Position numbers and translations under genes: made by a program. A stretch of DNA of 64,000 nt from Litorivita pollutaquae (lineage in GTDB: Bacteria > Pseudomonadota > Alphaproteobacteria > Rhodobacterales > Rhodobacteraceae), in contig NZ_KZ826482.1 of NCBI RefSeq assembly GCF_003205515.1, forward strand, positions 62,001-126,000, written 5' to 3'. Within the stretch, counting starts at the first letter, position 1; every line of letters begins with the position of its first letter. The notes under the pieces were generated by a model, which was not told the origin of the DNA, did not search any database, and worked only from the letters and a program-made list of their open reading frames with translations. Shown here piece by piece: positions 1-8,440 of this stretch.

Positions 1-1080
1 TGGAAACGCCAACGCCGCATTATTGATCCGGCTTTCGAGGGCGGGCGCCTGCGCGATAGTTTTGAGGCGATGGTCGCGGCGGGCCATGCCGCCGTGGCGC
101 GGATTGACAAGGCGGCGGATGGCACCGCGCATGAGATCGAGGTCGAGGCCTCACATGCGGCGGCGGATGTGATTTTCCGCACGCTGTTCTCGATCCCCAT
201 CGAGCATGAAACCGCCTCGGCGGTCTTTTCCGAATTTCGCGCCCATCAACGCAGCCAACCGGTGGTGAACATCGCCGCTCTTTTGCCACTGCCCAAATGG
301 ATGCCGCGCCTGCACCGCCGTGCGACCAAAGAGACCGCAAAACGCATTCGCGGCCTGATCACCGAATTGACCGCCGCGCGGATGTCGCAGATTGATGCTG
401 GGACCGCACCGATGGATTTGGCGACCAAGATCATGACAACGCCCGATCCTGTCGATGGGAAATGTTTCGATACCGAAGAAATGGTCGATCAAGTGGCGAT
501 CTTTTTCCTCGCGGGACATGAAACCAGCGCCTCGGCTTTGGCTTGGGCGCTTTATCTCGTGGCGCTTTACCCCGAGTGGCAAGACCGTCTGGCGGCAGAG
601 GCCCGCGCGGCCCTTGGCGACGAGATCACCTTTTCGGATATGAAGAAACTCCCGCTGTGCCGTGATGTGTTTCGCGAGACCTTGCGGCTTTATCCGCCCG
701 TGCCGATGATGGTGCGCGAGGCGGCCTGCCCGCAGGAGTTTCGCGACCGCAAGGTTGCAAAAGGCGCGCAGGTCGTGCTTTCGCCATGGCATCTGCAACG
801 GCACGAGCGGATTTGGGAGCGGCCTGATGAATTCGATCCGGCGCGTTTTGCGACCGATAATGGCCGTGAAGGTCTTCGCCGTGCCTATATGCCTTTTTCG
901 GCCGGGCAACGCGTTTGCCCCGGCGCAGGGTTTGCCATGATTGAGGGGCCGCTGATCCTGTCGATGCTGTTGAAATCCTACCGGTTTGAACCGGTCGAAG
1001 ACCGTCCCGCGATGCCGGTGGCGCATCTCACTGTGCGGGGAAAAGATGGCATTTGGTTGAAGATCACCCCGCGGGTGTGA
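1..1080 (+). CDS. Cytochrome P450 (5' truncated by window edge)
   Basis: Heme-thiolate monooxygenase, C-terminal part. The reading frame is open from base 1, so the start codon lies upstream; about 359 codons are present against roughly 450 in bacterial P450s. Seen in order: the I-helix oxygen-activation motif AGHETSA (near 486-535), the K-helix ExxR in ETLRLYPP (near 675), and the heme-binding loop FSAGQRVCPGAG with the cysteine ligand (near 895-930). It probably takes electrons from a separate ferredoxin or reductase, since no fused reductase follows. The substrate cannot be told from sequence. Its 3' end overlaps the convergent ribbon-helix-helix gene by 17 nt. Confidence 0.93.
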   Translation, partial: WKRQRRIIDPAFEGGRLRDSFEAMVAAGHAAVARIDKAADGTAHEIEVEASHAAADVIFRTLFSIPIEHETASAVFSEFRAHQRSQPVVNIAALLPLPKWMPRLHRRATKETAKRIRGLITELTAARMSQIDAGTAPMDLATKIMTTPDPVDGKCFDTEEMVDQVAIFFLAGHETSASALAWALYLVALYPEWQDRLAAEARAALGDEITFSDMKKLPLCRDVFRETLRLYPPVPMMVREAACPQEFRDRKVAKGAQVVLSPWHLQRHERIWERPDEFDPARFATDNGREGLRRAYMPFSAGQRVCPGAGFAMIEGPLILSMLLKSYRFEPVEDRPAMPVAHLTVRGKDGIWLKITPRV

Positions 1081-1294
1081 TGCCGCGATAATGGCGTAGA
1101 ACATAGAGCCGGATGGCCGAGGCAAGGCCCAGATCCGGACCGCGTTCTGCATCAATTTCGGCGGCGAGGGCATTGATCGGAATGGGTTTTTCTGCAGCTA
1201 TCTCGCGGAAGGCGTGCCAAAATTCATCCTCTAATGATACGGATGTGCGATGGCCGTGCAGGGTCAGGGACCGTTTGACGGGGCGCTGCGTCAT
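1064..1294 (-). CDS. Ribbon-helix-helix domain protein
   Basis: A 76-residue protein. The start MTQRPVKRSLTLHGHRTSVS matches the small ribbon-helix-helix family with a beta strand followed by two helices (SLEDEFWHAFREIAAE, then the ASAIRLYVLRHY region). RHH proteins bind DNA as dimers, so a regulatory role is inferred. It overlaps the upstream DUF4169 gene by 4 nt (ATGA), showing translational coupling, and lies at the end of a fumC-DUF4169-RHH run seen in Rhodobacterales. The target is unknown. Confidence 0.85.
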   Translation of the reverse strand: MTQRPVKRSLTLHGHRTSVSLEDEFWHAFREIAAEKPIPINALAAEIDAERGPDLGLASAIRLYVLRHYRGITPAG

Positions 1295-1485
1295 CTGTCT
1301 TCGTCGCCCGTATCCACCGCCTCATGCCCGTCAAGGTCGCGCTTGGATTTATCCGCGCGCGCCTGTGCAAGATCACGCTCGGCCTTGCTGCGACCGAATT
1401 TGACCGCATTGCTATCGGCTTGGGCGCGGGCGTCGCGTTTGGCCTTGGCTTTGCGAAATTGATTGAGGTTTGTGACGTTGCTCAT
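1291..1485 (-). CDS. DUF4169 family protein
   Basis: A 64-residue, highly charged protein beginning MSNVTNLNQFRKAKAKRD, matching the DUF4169 family of short basic alphaproteobacterial proteins. It is rich in Lys, Arg, Asp and Ala with no membrane segment, and is probably helical throughout. It sits 126 bases downstream of fumC and overlaps the RHH gene by 4 nt. No molecular function is known for the family. The start has no clear ribosome binding site but is the only one that keeps the family N-terminus. Confidence 0.82.
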   Translation of the reverse strand: MSNVTNLNQFRKAKAKRDARAQADSNAVKFGRSKAERDLAQARADKSKRDLDGHEAVDTGDEDR

Positions 1486-1562
1486 GAGGGTGAGGATAGC
1501 GAGGATTGGGGGGCTGTCCAGCGGAAGAATTGACTGCGCCGCGCCAAAGGCCCATGCAATGC

Positions 1563-1590
1563 AAAAGGGCGACCCAAACAGGCCGCCCCC
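1563..1590 (-). terminator. Rho-independent terminator downstream of fumC
   Basis: On the minus strand a GC-rich hairpin (arms GGGCGGCC and GGGTCGCCC around a TGTTT loop, one bulge) is followed by TTTTGC. It lies about 20 nt past the fumC stop codon. Read-through into DUF4169-RHH or a separate promoter for those genes are both possible. Confidence 0.55.
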
Positions 1591-1611
1591 ACATCACATA
1601 TGTTGAAAAGA

Positions 1612-3006
1612 TCAGTCCTTTGGGCCGATCATATCCTCGGGGCGCACCACCGCGTCAAACGTCGCCTCATCCACAAAGCCAAGCGCAACCGCCTCTTCCT
1701 TGAGGGTGGTGCCGTTTTTATGCGCGGTCTTCGCCACTTTGGTCGCGTTGTCATAGCCAATGGTTGGGGCCAATGCGGTGACCAACATCAGGCTTTCTTT
1801 CATCAGCTTGTCGATGCGCGGCTCATTGGCCTCGATGCCCAAAAGCATCCGCTCGGTGAAGCTGTCGGCCACGTCGCCCAACAGTTGGATCGATTGCAGC
1901 AGGTTATAGCTCATCATCGGGTTGTAGACGTTAAGCTCGAAATGGCCTTGGCTGCCGGCGAATTTGATCGCGGCATCATTGCCCATCACATGCGCGGCGA
2001 CTTGGGTCATGGCTTCGGCTTGGGTCGGGTTGACCTTGCCCGGCATGATTGACGATCCCGGCTCGTTTTCCGGCAAAATCAATTCACCAAGCCCGGAACG
2101 CGGGCCGGAGCCCAAAAGGCGGATATCGGATGCGATTTTATACATTGATCCGGCGACCGTGGCCAAAGCGCCCGACATGAACACCATCGCGTCATGGGCG
2201 GCGAGGGCTTCGAATTTATTCGGCGCGGTGACAAAGGGCAATCCGGTGATGTCGGCCATATTGGCCGCAACGGTTTCGCCCCAACCTTCTTTCGTGTTGA
2301 GGCCCGTGCCAACCGCGGTGCCGCCTTGGGCCAGCTCGTAAATATCGGGCAGGGCGGCCTCGATACGTTTGATGCCTTGGCGGATTTGATGCGCATAGCC
2401 AGAGAATTCCTGGCCAAGTGTCAAAGGCGTCGCATCCTGCGTATGGGTGCGGCCGATTTTGATGATGTCTTTGAATTCGTCTTGCTTTTGCTCCAGACCG
2501 GCGAGCAATTTTTGCAAGCCGGGCAGCAAAACGTCGCGCACCGACATGGCCGTGGCGATATGCATCGCGGTGGGGAACGTATCGTTGGACGATTGGCCCA
2601 TGTTGCAATGATCATTCGGGTGAACGGGGTCTTTGGACCCGATCACACCGCCAAGGATTTCAATCGCGCGGTTGGCGATGACCTCGTTGGAGTTCATGTT
2701 CGATTGTGTGCCCGATCCGGTTTGCCACACCACCAAAGGAAAGTTGTCGTCGAATTTGCCGTCGATGACTTCGCCTGCGGCCTGCACGATCGCATTGCCC
2801 AATGTCGCGTCCAACGCGCCAGAGGCCATATTCGCCTGCGCACAGGCCTTTTTGATCACACCGAGCGCGCGCACGATGGCGATCGGTTGCTTTTCCCAAC
2901 CGATAGGGAAGTTCATAATCGAACGTTGGGTTTGCGCCCCCCAATATTTGTCACTTGGAACTTCGAGGGGGCCAAAGCTGTCGGTTTCTGTGCGGGTATT
3001 GGTCAT
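1612..3006 (-). CDS. fumC: Class II fumarate hydratase
   Basis: Interconverts fumarate and L-malate in the TCA cycle; iron-independent cytosolic tetramer. The 464-residue length is standard. The superfamily signature [11 protein letters not shown] is at residues 317-326 and [10 protein letters not shown], with the conserved His188, is near residues 186-193. The N-terminal [14 protein letters not shown] block is typical of FumC and distinguishes it from aspartase. The start is supported by AGGAGA 8 nt upstream. A terminator-like hairpin follows. Confidence 0.97.
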   Translation of the reverse strand: MTNTRTETDSFGPLEVPSDKYWGAQTQRSIMNFPIGWEKQPIAIVRALGVIKKACAQANMASGALDATLGNAIVQAAGEVIDGKFDDNFPLVVWQTGSGTQSNMNSNEVIANRAIEILGGVIGSKDPVHPNDHCNMGQSSNDTFPTAMHIATAMSVRDVLLPGLQKLLAGLEQKQDEFKDIIKIGRTHTQDATPLTLGQEFSGYAHQIRQGIKRIEAALPDIYELAQGGTAVGTGLNTKEGWGETVAANMADITGLPFVTAPNKFEALAAHDAMVFMSGALATVAGSMYKIASDIRLLGSGPRSGLGELILPENEPGSSIMPGKVNPTQAEAMTQVAAHVMGNDAAIKFAGSQGHFELNVYNPMMSYNLLQSIQLLGDVADSFTERMLLGIEANEPRIDKLMKESLMLVTALAPTIGYDNATKVAKTAHKNGTTLKEEAVALGFVDEATFDAVVRPEDMIGPKD

Positions 3007-3060
3007 GATGCGACTCTCCTGAATAGGCTCGTTGCCTTCATAGCCGATGCGCCGGAAACT

Positions 3061-3618
3061 TCAATGATGTATACGATGGAATACAAACACCCGCGCCGGT
3101 GGCAAATTGGCCCAAACCGTACCACGTTTATGACAGGTCAGGCCAAGCTCGGCCTGCATTTCCGCATCAATCGGCGGTGCGGGGCTATAGGTGATTTGCA
3201 CGAATTGGCCATCGGGGGCCATGACGTCAAACGCGCGGCCAACCACATCGCGTTGGATCGCGGGGCGGGCCAATACCGGAACCCCCGAGATCACCGCGCC
3301 GATCTGGCGCAAACCGGTTTTCTCGATCTCTTGCGCAGGGCGGTTCAATACGGTCACACGCGGAAATTTTGCCCGCAGCGCGTCGCAAAATCGCGGATTG
3401 GTTTCGAGCAAAGTGAGCCGTTCCGGCGCAACGCCGCGTGCCAAAATCTCGCGGGTGAAGCTGCCGGTGCCGGGGCCGATTTCCACCACGGGCCCGGTGA
3501 CGGTTTCGAGCCCCTCGGTCATCTTGCGCGCCACCGCAGAAGAGGACGGCGCAATCGCAACCACCTCGGCCGGGCGGCGCATCATTTCACCAAGAAATAA
3601 AGTCAGATCACGTGCCAT
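3061..3618 (-). CDS. PmtA-like class I SAM-dependent methyltransferase
   Basis: A 185-residue protein resembling rhodobacterial phospholipid N-methyltransferases, which convert phosphatidylethanolamine towards phosphatidylcholine. Seen: the N-terminal DLTLFLGEMMRRP segment, the SAM-binding motif I VVEIGPGTGSFT (near residues 43-54), and the later acidic strand end LLETNPRF. The open frame extends 50 codons further upstream, but the start at 3618 has AAGGAG 9 nt before it and gives the family length, so the longer form is rejected. Members of this group also resemble the KsgA fold, so the lipid substrate is inferred. Confidence 0.8.
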   Translation of the reverse strand: MARDLTLFLGEMMRRPAEVVAIAPSSSAVARKMTEGLETVTGPVVEIGPGTGSFTREILARGVAPERLTLLETNPRFCDALRAKFPRVTVLNRPAQEIEKTGLRQIGAVISGVPVLARPAIQRDVVGRAFDVMAPDGQFVQITYSPAPPIDAEMQAELGLTCHKRGTVWANLPPARVFVFHRIHH

Positions 3619-3855
3619 CTCGCGGCGCTCCTTCGACCACATTGCATTGGACGAAGTTAAGGCGGGGATCTCGCGGCGGCGCAAGCCAAGGTCCTGCGAT
3701 GTTACAAAAAATTCACCGGCTGGAGGCGCGCCTGTCAAAACGGCGGGCACCTCGCGGCGGGGCCGCATGCGCCGGGTTTTGCTTGATGCTCAAAGGTATC
3801 CGCACCCGAAGACGCAACAATCGAAGAAAGGCCATCTCGTTTCAGGCGGCAGCGC

Positions 3856-4338
3856 CTATTTGCGGAAACTGTCGAGGCTGACCACAGCGCCATCGCCGGA
3901 CTTAGCCGGCTCTTTTGCATCGTCGGGCTCAACCTCGGCCACGGCGAGGTCACCGTTATCCTCCTCGTCTTCGTCCTCTTCCTCGTCTTGGGTTTCAAAC
4001 CGCAGGCCGAATTCGACCGAGGGATCAACAAAGGTCTGGATCGCATCATAAGGAATATAAAGCGGTTCTGGCGCATCACCGAAATTCAAGGTGATCGAGA
4101 ACCCGTCATCGGTGACCTCAAGCCCGTCATACCAATGTTGCATGACCACAGTCATTTCCGACGGATAACGCTCACGCAGCCATTGCGCGAGCTGGGCATC
4201 CGGATGGCGGGTATCGAAAGTGATAAAAAAGTGATGTGGCCCCGGCAGCCCGTTCTTCTGAACGTCTGTCAGCACCTCTTGGATCAATCCGCGCATTGCG
4301 CGGTGCATCAGATTTCCGTAGTCAATCGACCGAGCCAT
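3856..4338 (-). CDS. sspB: SspB-family ClpXP specificity-enhancing factor
   Basis: Adaptor that delivers ssrA-tagged proteins to ClpXP. The 160-residue protein has the alphaproteobacterial SspB core (DYGNLMHRAMRGLI at the N-terminus, then GPHHFFITFDT and the SITLNFGD strand). An acidic linker (DEEEDEDEED) leads to a short C-terminal tail ending VVSLDSFRK, the expected place of the ClpX-docking peptide. It lies next to the tmRNA gene on the same strand, a fitting functional pairing. A GGGGGG stretch precedes the start. Confidence 0.9.
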   Translation of the reverse strand: MARSIDYGNLMHRAMRGLIQEVLTDVQKNGLPGPHHFFITFDTRHPDAQLAQWLRERYPSEMTVVMQHWYDGLEVTDDGFSITLNFGDAPEPLYIPYDAIQTFVDPSVEFGLRFETQDEEEDEDEEDNGDLAVAEVEPDDAKEPAKSGDGAVVSLDSFRK

Positions 4339-4604
4339 ATTTAGCCCCCCATAAGTCTTTGCGTTTTAGCATAAGGGATTCGCCGCGATTGGAAAGGTGG
4401 CAGTGGTTAAAACCCGGGTGCGAAAAAGAAAACGCCGCCGCCTACGGAAGAATGCGCCCTTACGGCCGCCGCAACGAGGCGCGAACACCGATCACACAAG
4501 GGGCGGATACAAACGCCCGCATCACACACGACAAGAGCACATGGGCACAGATCCGCTGATATGCGGGTGCAACATATACCGTGGCAATAATCGGGAGGAA
4601 TGAA

Positions 4605-4912
4605 GTGCAGGTTTCTGTTGCCAGGTACCTGCGAACCCCGCCTTAGGTCGCTAAACCTAAGGGCTTAGGTTTCGATATTTCGCACAGCTTACGCTGCGAG
4701 AGCCATCGGAGCTTTGTTGTCATTTGCAACTAGCTTATTTGAACCGATAACGGTGGTATCTCACCGAGACAAAGCTAACCCCTTTGGACGTCCGTCGATC
4801 CTATTTCGACCCCATGATCCGCAAATGACGGATATTTGGTGGAGTCGCCGGGTACCGCCCCCGGGTCCGATCCGCTTATTACGAGCGCGTTTATGTCTAT
4901 AGTCCCGAAGGA
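4605..4912 (-). ncRNA. ssrA: tmRNA, permuted two-piece alphaproteobacterial form
   Basis: On the minus strand an acceptor piece comes first and ends in ACTCCACCA (CCA end at 4837) after a T-arm with CCGGG and CCCGG arms. A 23-nt spacer (4814-4836) follows, then the coding piece, which starts GGGGTCG at 4813. GGGGTCG pairs with CGACTCC to form the acceptor stem. The tag reading frame at 4689-4727 encodes ANDNKAPMALAA and a TAA stop. This order and the AANDN-type tag match permuted alphaproteobacterial ssrA. The CCA end, acceptor stem and tag are seen directly; the outer ends (about 4912 and 4605) are estimates. Confidence 0.92.
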
Positions 4913-4919
4913 CATTTTC

Positions 4920-4948
4920 TATATAGGCCTGCGCGGCGTATTTGCAAA
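4920..4948 (-). promoter_or_regulatory. Candidate promoter of ssrA
   Basis: On the minus strand TTTGCA is followed after 17 nt by TATATA, just upstream of the estimated 5' end of the acceptor piece. The spacing is that of a housekeeping sigma-70 promoter; the -35 is only a moderate match. Confidence 0.5.
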
Positions 4949-5147
4949 GGGGGCGTGAATAAAATCATCGGGCGGGCGATCGGTCCCCACCGCGCCGCGA
5001 AAGACCATGCCGACGCAGGGCAAGGCAGGCCGGCGTTTTGGGTTTGCACCGCGCGGCGGATCGGGGCAGGCTGCTCCATCGAAGGGCATATGCCGCGCAC
5101 GTACAGCCGGCAAAGACCAGATATGCCCAAAACGAGGGAGCGTAGCG

Positions 5148-5654
5148 ATGCAACTCATCACAAAAGACTATTGCATGGAAATGACGCGGTATAACGCTTG
5201 GCAAAATGTTCAAATACAGGCCGCGATGCAGACACTTGGCGAAGAGGGCGCCGCCGCCGATCGCGGCGGTTTTTTCGGCTCGATCCTTGGCACCGCCAAT
5301 CATCTGCTCTGGGCCGATCGGATCTGGATGCACCGATTGGCCGATTGGCCCGATCCGAAAGGCACCCCGAAAAGCAGCACGACCCTGTGTCCGACGGTCG
5401 CGGTGTGGGGGTCGGAACGCTTCCACACGGATGGGCTTTTGCGCGAATGGGCGGGTCGGCTCAACAACCTCGATTTGGCCGGCGAGCTGGAGTGGACATC
5501 GACCGATGGCACGCGAACATCGCGAATGCCGCGCGGTCGGGTGTTGACGCATATGTTCAATCACCAAACCCATCACCGCGGGCAAATTCATGCGATGCTC
5601 ACCGCAGCAGGCTGCGCCGCGCCGGTTTCTGACCTGATCTTGATGCCGCGATGA
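5148..5654 (+). CDS. DinB family protein
   Basis: A 168-residue four-helix-bundle protein of the DinB/YfiT metal-binding superfamily. The metal-binding histidines are visible in LGTANHLLWADR (near residues 48-60) and in HMFNHQTHHRGQI (near residues 136-149). The frame is open further upstream, but GAGGGAG precedes the ATG at 5148 and the helix order starts there (CMEMTRYNAWQN). Superfamily members include thiol-dependent transferases; the substrate here is unknown. Confidence 0.9.
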   Translation: MQLITKDYCMEMTRYNAWQNVQIQAAMQTLGEEGAAADRGGFFGSILGTANHLLWADRIWMHRLADWPDPKGTPKSSTTLCPTVAVWGSERFHTDGLLREWAGRLNNLDLAGELEWTSTDGTRTSRMPRGRVLTHMFNHQTHHRGQIHAMLTAAGCAAPVSDLILMPR

Positions 5655-5714
5655 ATTCGGCACCAACACGGGTTTAACATGAGGCCATAAGCGCCTGAAG
5701 AATAGGAGAATAAG

Positions 5715-6713
5715 ATGTTCAACGCATTGGTTGTAACGAAAGATGACACCGACACCACATCGGTAAAAATCACGCCGCTGTCCGAAGATGATCTGCCCCA
5801 TGTCGATGGCGGCGTCACTGTGGCGGTGGAGTATTCCACGGTGAATTATAAAGACGGGCTATGCCTATCGCCCGGCGGCGGCGGTCTGGTGCGCAACTAC
5901 CCGCATGTGCCCGGGATTGATTTTGCCGGCACGGTCGAGGCTTCCGAAGATCCGCGCTACAAAACCGGGGATAAGGTCGTGTTGACCGGCTGGCGCGTCG
6001 GCGAGGCCCATTGGGGCGGCTATGCGCAAAAGGCCCGCGTGCGCGGCGATTGGCTGGTGCCCTTGCCAGAGGGATTGACCACACGGCAGGCCATGGCGGT
6101 CGGCACCGCAGGTTTCACCGCGATGCTGGCGGTGATGGCGCTTGAAGATCACGGTCTGACGCCCGACAAGGGCGAGGTTTTGGTCACCGGCGCGGCGGGC
6201 GGTGTCGGATCGGTTGCCACGGCGATCCTTGCCCATCTCGGCTATCAGGTGGCGGCGGTAACCGGGCGCCCCGAAACGGCGGCCTACCTCAAAGACCTCG
6301 GCGCGGCGCGGATTGTGCCGCGGGCGGAATTGGCCGAAACCGTCAAGCGCCCGTTGGAGAGCGAAACCTGGGCGGGATGCGTCGATGCCGTCGGCGGCGA
6401 TATGTTGGCGCGGGTCTTGGGCCAAATGAAATATGGGGCATCGGTTGCGGCCGTTGGCCTTGCGGGCGGCGCGAAACTGCCGACTTCGGTGGTGCCGTTC
6501 TTGCTGCGCGGGGTGAATCTTTTGGGTATCGACAGCGTGATGAAACCGTTCGATGGCCGGTTGAAGGCGTGGGAACGTGTGGCAACGGATCTGCCGATGG
6601 ATAAGCTCGCCGACATGGTGCAACCGGCTGTTTTGTCGGACCTGCCGCAGCTTGGCCAAGATATTCTCGCCGGCAAAGTCAAAGGTCGCGTCGTGGTCGA
6701 TGTGAACGGCTAG
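5715..6713 (+). CDS. acuI: Acrylyl-CoA reductase, MDR superfamily
   Basis: Predicted NADPH-dependent reductase of acryloyl-CoA to propionyl-CoA, the step that removes toxic acryloyl-CoA in DMSP and 3-hydroxypropionate metabolism of marine Rhodobacterales. The 332 residues match the AcuI/YhdH subgroup: N-terminal SVKITPLSEDDLP, VNYKDGL (near residue 45), PGIDFAGTV (near 70) and the nucleotide-binding TGAAGGVGSVA (near 155-165). AGGAG lies just before the ATG. No dddL or dmdA neighbour is present. A clear terminator follows, so it is probably transcribed alone. Confidence 0.93.
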   Translation: MFNALVVTKDDTDTTSVKITPLSEDDLPHVDGGVTVAVEYSTVNYKDGLCLSPGGGGLVRNYPHVPGIDFAGTVEASEDPRYKTGDKVVLTGWRVGEAHWGGYAQKARVRGDWLVPLPEGLTTRQAMAVGTAGFTAMLAVMALEDHGLTPDKGEVLVTGAAGGVGSVATAILAHLGYQVAAVTGRPETAAYLKDLGAARIVPRAELAETVKRPLESETWAGCVDAVGGDMLARVLGQMKYGASVAAVGLAGGAKLPTSVVPFLLRGVNLLGIDSVMKPFDGRLKAWERVATDLPMDKLADMVQPAVLSDLPQLGQDILAGKVKGRVVVDVNG

Positions 6714-6760
6714 ACCGGGCGGCATCCGCCGATGGCCTAAGCCGCCCAACGCAGCCACAT

Positions 6761-6794
6761 CCCCGTCCGGTTTGACCGGGCGGGGATCGTTTTC
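6761..6794 (+). terminator. Rho-independent terminator after acuI
   Basis: Stem CCCCGTCCGG / CCGGGCGGGG with a TTTGA loop, followed by ATCGTTTTC, 47 nt past the acuI stop codon. Confidence 0.75.
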
Positions 6795-6907
6795 TTGGGG
6801 GCTGCACCACGTGATCCAAGATCTGTTTGAGGAATTATCAAAAAGAGTGAACCGATCCGTCGCGCGGGCCGTAATGGCTGGAAAGAACACAAAAATTCGA
6901 GAGACAT

Positions 6908-8326
6908 ATGGCCAACCCCGTCACCCTTCTTTGGCTGCGCCGTGATCTGCGGCTTTGCGATCATCCGGCGCTCTGCGCGGCGGTGGCGCGTGGCGCTGTT
7001 GTTCCGGTTTATATTTATGATGCACAGGTCGATGGGCTGGGCGCGGCGTCGAAATGGCGGCTTGGCCGCGGGATTGAATGTCATGCCCACGCCTTAGAGG
7101 CCGCCGGATCACGGTTGATTTTGCGGCGGGGCCCTGCGGCATTGGTCTTGCAAGAGCTGGCGGCGGAGGTCGGCGCGACGGCGGTCTATTGGTCGCGCGC
7201 CTATGATCCTGCGTCTCAATCGCGCGATTCACATGTCAAATCCGATCTTCGCAATGCCGGGATCGCCGCAAAAAGCTTTGGCGGGCATCTGTTGTTCGAA
7301 CCCTGGACCATCAACACGCAACAAGGGGGGTATTACAAAGTCTATTCCCCGTTCTGGCGCGCCGTCAAAGATCTTCCGGTCGAAACGCCCTTAGATAAAC
7401 CGGATCATATCCACGCACCGTCCTCATGGCCGCAAAGCGACGCTTTGGGCGACTGGGACATGGGCGCGTCGATGCAGCGCGGCGCTGCGGTGATGGCGCA
7501 GCACGCGCGCATCGGCGAGGCGGCGGCACAGGCGCGGCTGCACACATTCATCGCGCAAAAGGTCAGCGCGTATAAAGAGCGCCGGGATTTCGCCGCAGAC
7601 GATGCCACCTCAATGCTGTCCGAACCTCTGACTTATGGAGAGATCAGTCCGCACCAATGTTGGCACGCAGCGCGGCAGGCGGCGCAAAGTGGCGCGGCCG
7701 GCGCCGAACATTTCCTCAAAGAGTTGGTTTGGCGTGAATTTGCTTATCACCTGATGCATCACACCCCGCATATTTTGGAGAAGAACTGGCGTGCCGGATG
7801 GGAGAGATTTGGTTGGCGCAGCGCCGAAGAAGCCCCCGAAGAGGTTCAGCGGTGGACCCAAGGGCGCACCGGTGTCGAATTTGTCGATGCGGCCATGCGG
7901 CAAATGTATGTGACCGGCAAAATGCACAATCGCGCACGGATGATCGCGGCCTCTTATCTGACCAAACATTTGTTGGTGGATTGGCGTGTCGGGCAGGCAT
8001 GGTTCGAAGACTGCTTAAGCGATTGGGACATCGCATCGAACGCAATGGGGTGGCAATGGGTGGCCGGATCAGGGCCGGACGCCGCGCCCTATTTCCGTGT
8101 TTTCAACCCCGACACGCAGGCGGCCAAATTCGACCGTGATGGCCGTTATCGCGATACATGGATTGCCGAGGGGCGCGCGCAGGCCTTGAAAACCGCGCTT
8201 TCCTATTTTGACGCGGTGCCAAAATCATGGGGGTTGTCCCCCGATGATCGCTACCCTGATCCGCTTTTGTCCTTGGCAGAAGGTCGTGCGCGTGCGCTTG
8301 AAATCTATGAAAATCGCGACTTTTGA
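6908..8326 (+). CDS. phr: Deoxyribodipyrimidine photolyase
   Basis: Light-driven repair of cyclobutane pyrimidine dimers with FAD and an antenna chromophore. The 472-residue length is normal for class I CPD photolyases. Seen: the N-terminal LLWLRRDLRLCDHPAL antenna-domain start, the FAD-domain block FLKELVWREFAYHLMH (near residues 265-280), WTQGRTGVEFVDAAMRQM (near 313-330), NRARMIAASYLTKHLLVDW (near 340-358) and DWDIASNAMGWQWVAGSG (near 373-390). A GAGAG stretch precedes the start. Confidence 0.95.
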   Translation: MANPVTLLWLRRDLRLCDHPALCAAVARGAVVPVYIYDAQVDGLGAASKWRLGRGIECHAHALEAAGSRLILRRGPAALVLQELAAEVGATAVYWSRAYDPASQSRDSHVKSDLRNAGIAAKSFGGHLLFEPWTINTQQGGYYKVYSPFWRAVKDLPVETPLDKPDHIHAPSSWPQSDALGDWDMGASMQRGAAVMAQHARIGEAAAQARLHTFIAQKVSAYKERRDFAADDATSMLSEPLTYGEISPHQCWHAARQAAQSGAAGAEHFLKELVWREFAYHLMHHTPHILEKNWRAGWERFGWRSAEEAPEEVQRWTQGRTGVEFVDAAMRQMYVTGKMHNRARMIAASYLTKHLLVDWRVGQAWFEDCLSDWDIASNAMGWQWVAGSGPDAAPYFRVFNPDTQAAKFDRDGRYRDTWIAEGRAQALKTALSYFDAVPKSWGLSPDDRYPDPLLSLAEGRARALEIYENRDF

Positions 8327-8440
8327 ACCGGTTAAAATAGCCCCCGAACCAAACCCGTAACAAAACCTTGCCCGATCATGCCTGTGCCGCATACCCTTCG
8401 ACTCATGGGGCGCAGACCAAAGGCGCAAAGAGGAAAACCA

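Noticed and set aside
151-1173. Long minus-strand frame opposite the P450 gene
   Set aside because: Composition (His, Arg, Gln rich) is that of an antisense shadow; the plus strand has clear P450 motifs.
2194-3600. Long plus-strand frame opposite fumC and the methyltransferase
   Set aside because: It spans two real minus-strand genes and has no recognisable domain or start site.
4397-4603. Very basic 68-codon plus-strand frame upstream of the tmRNA gene
   Set aside because: No ribosome binding site, Arg-rich low-complexity composition, and next to an RNA gene on the other strand.
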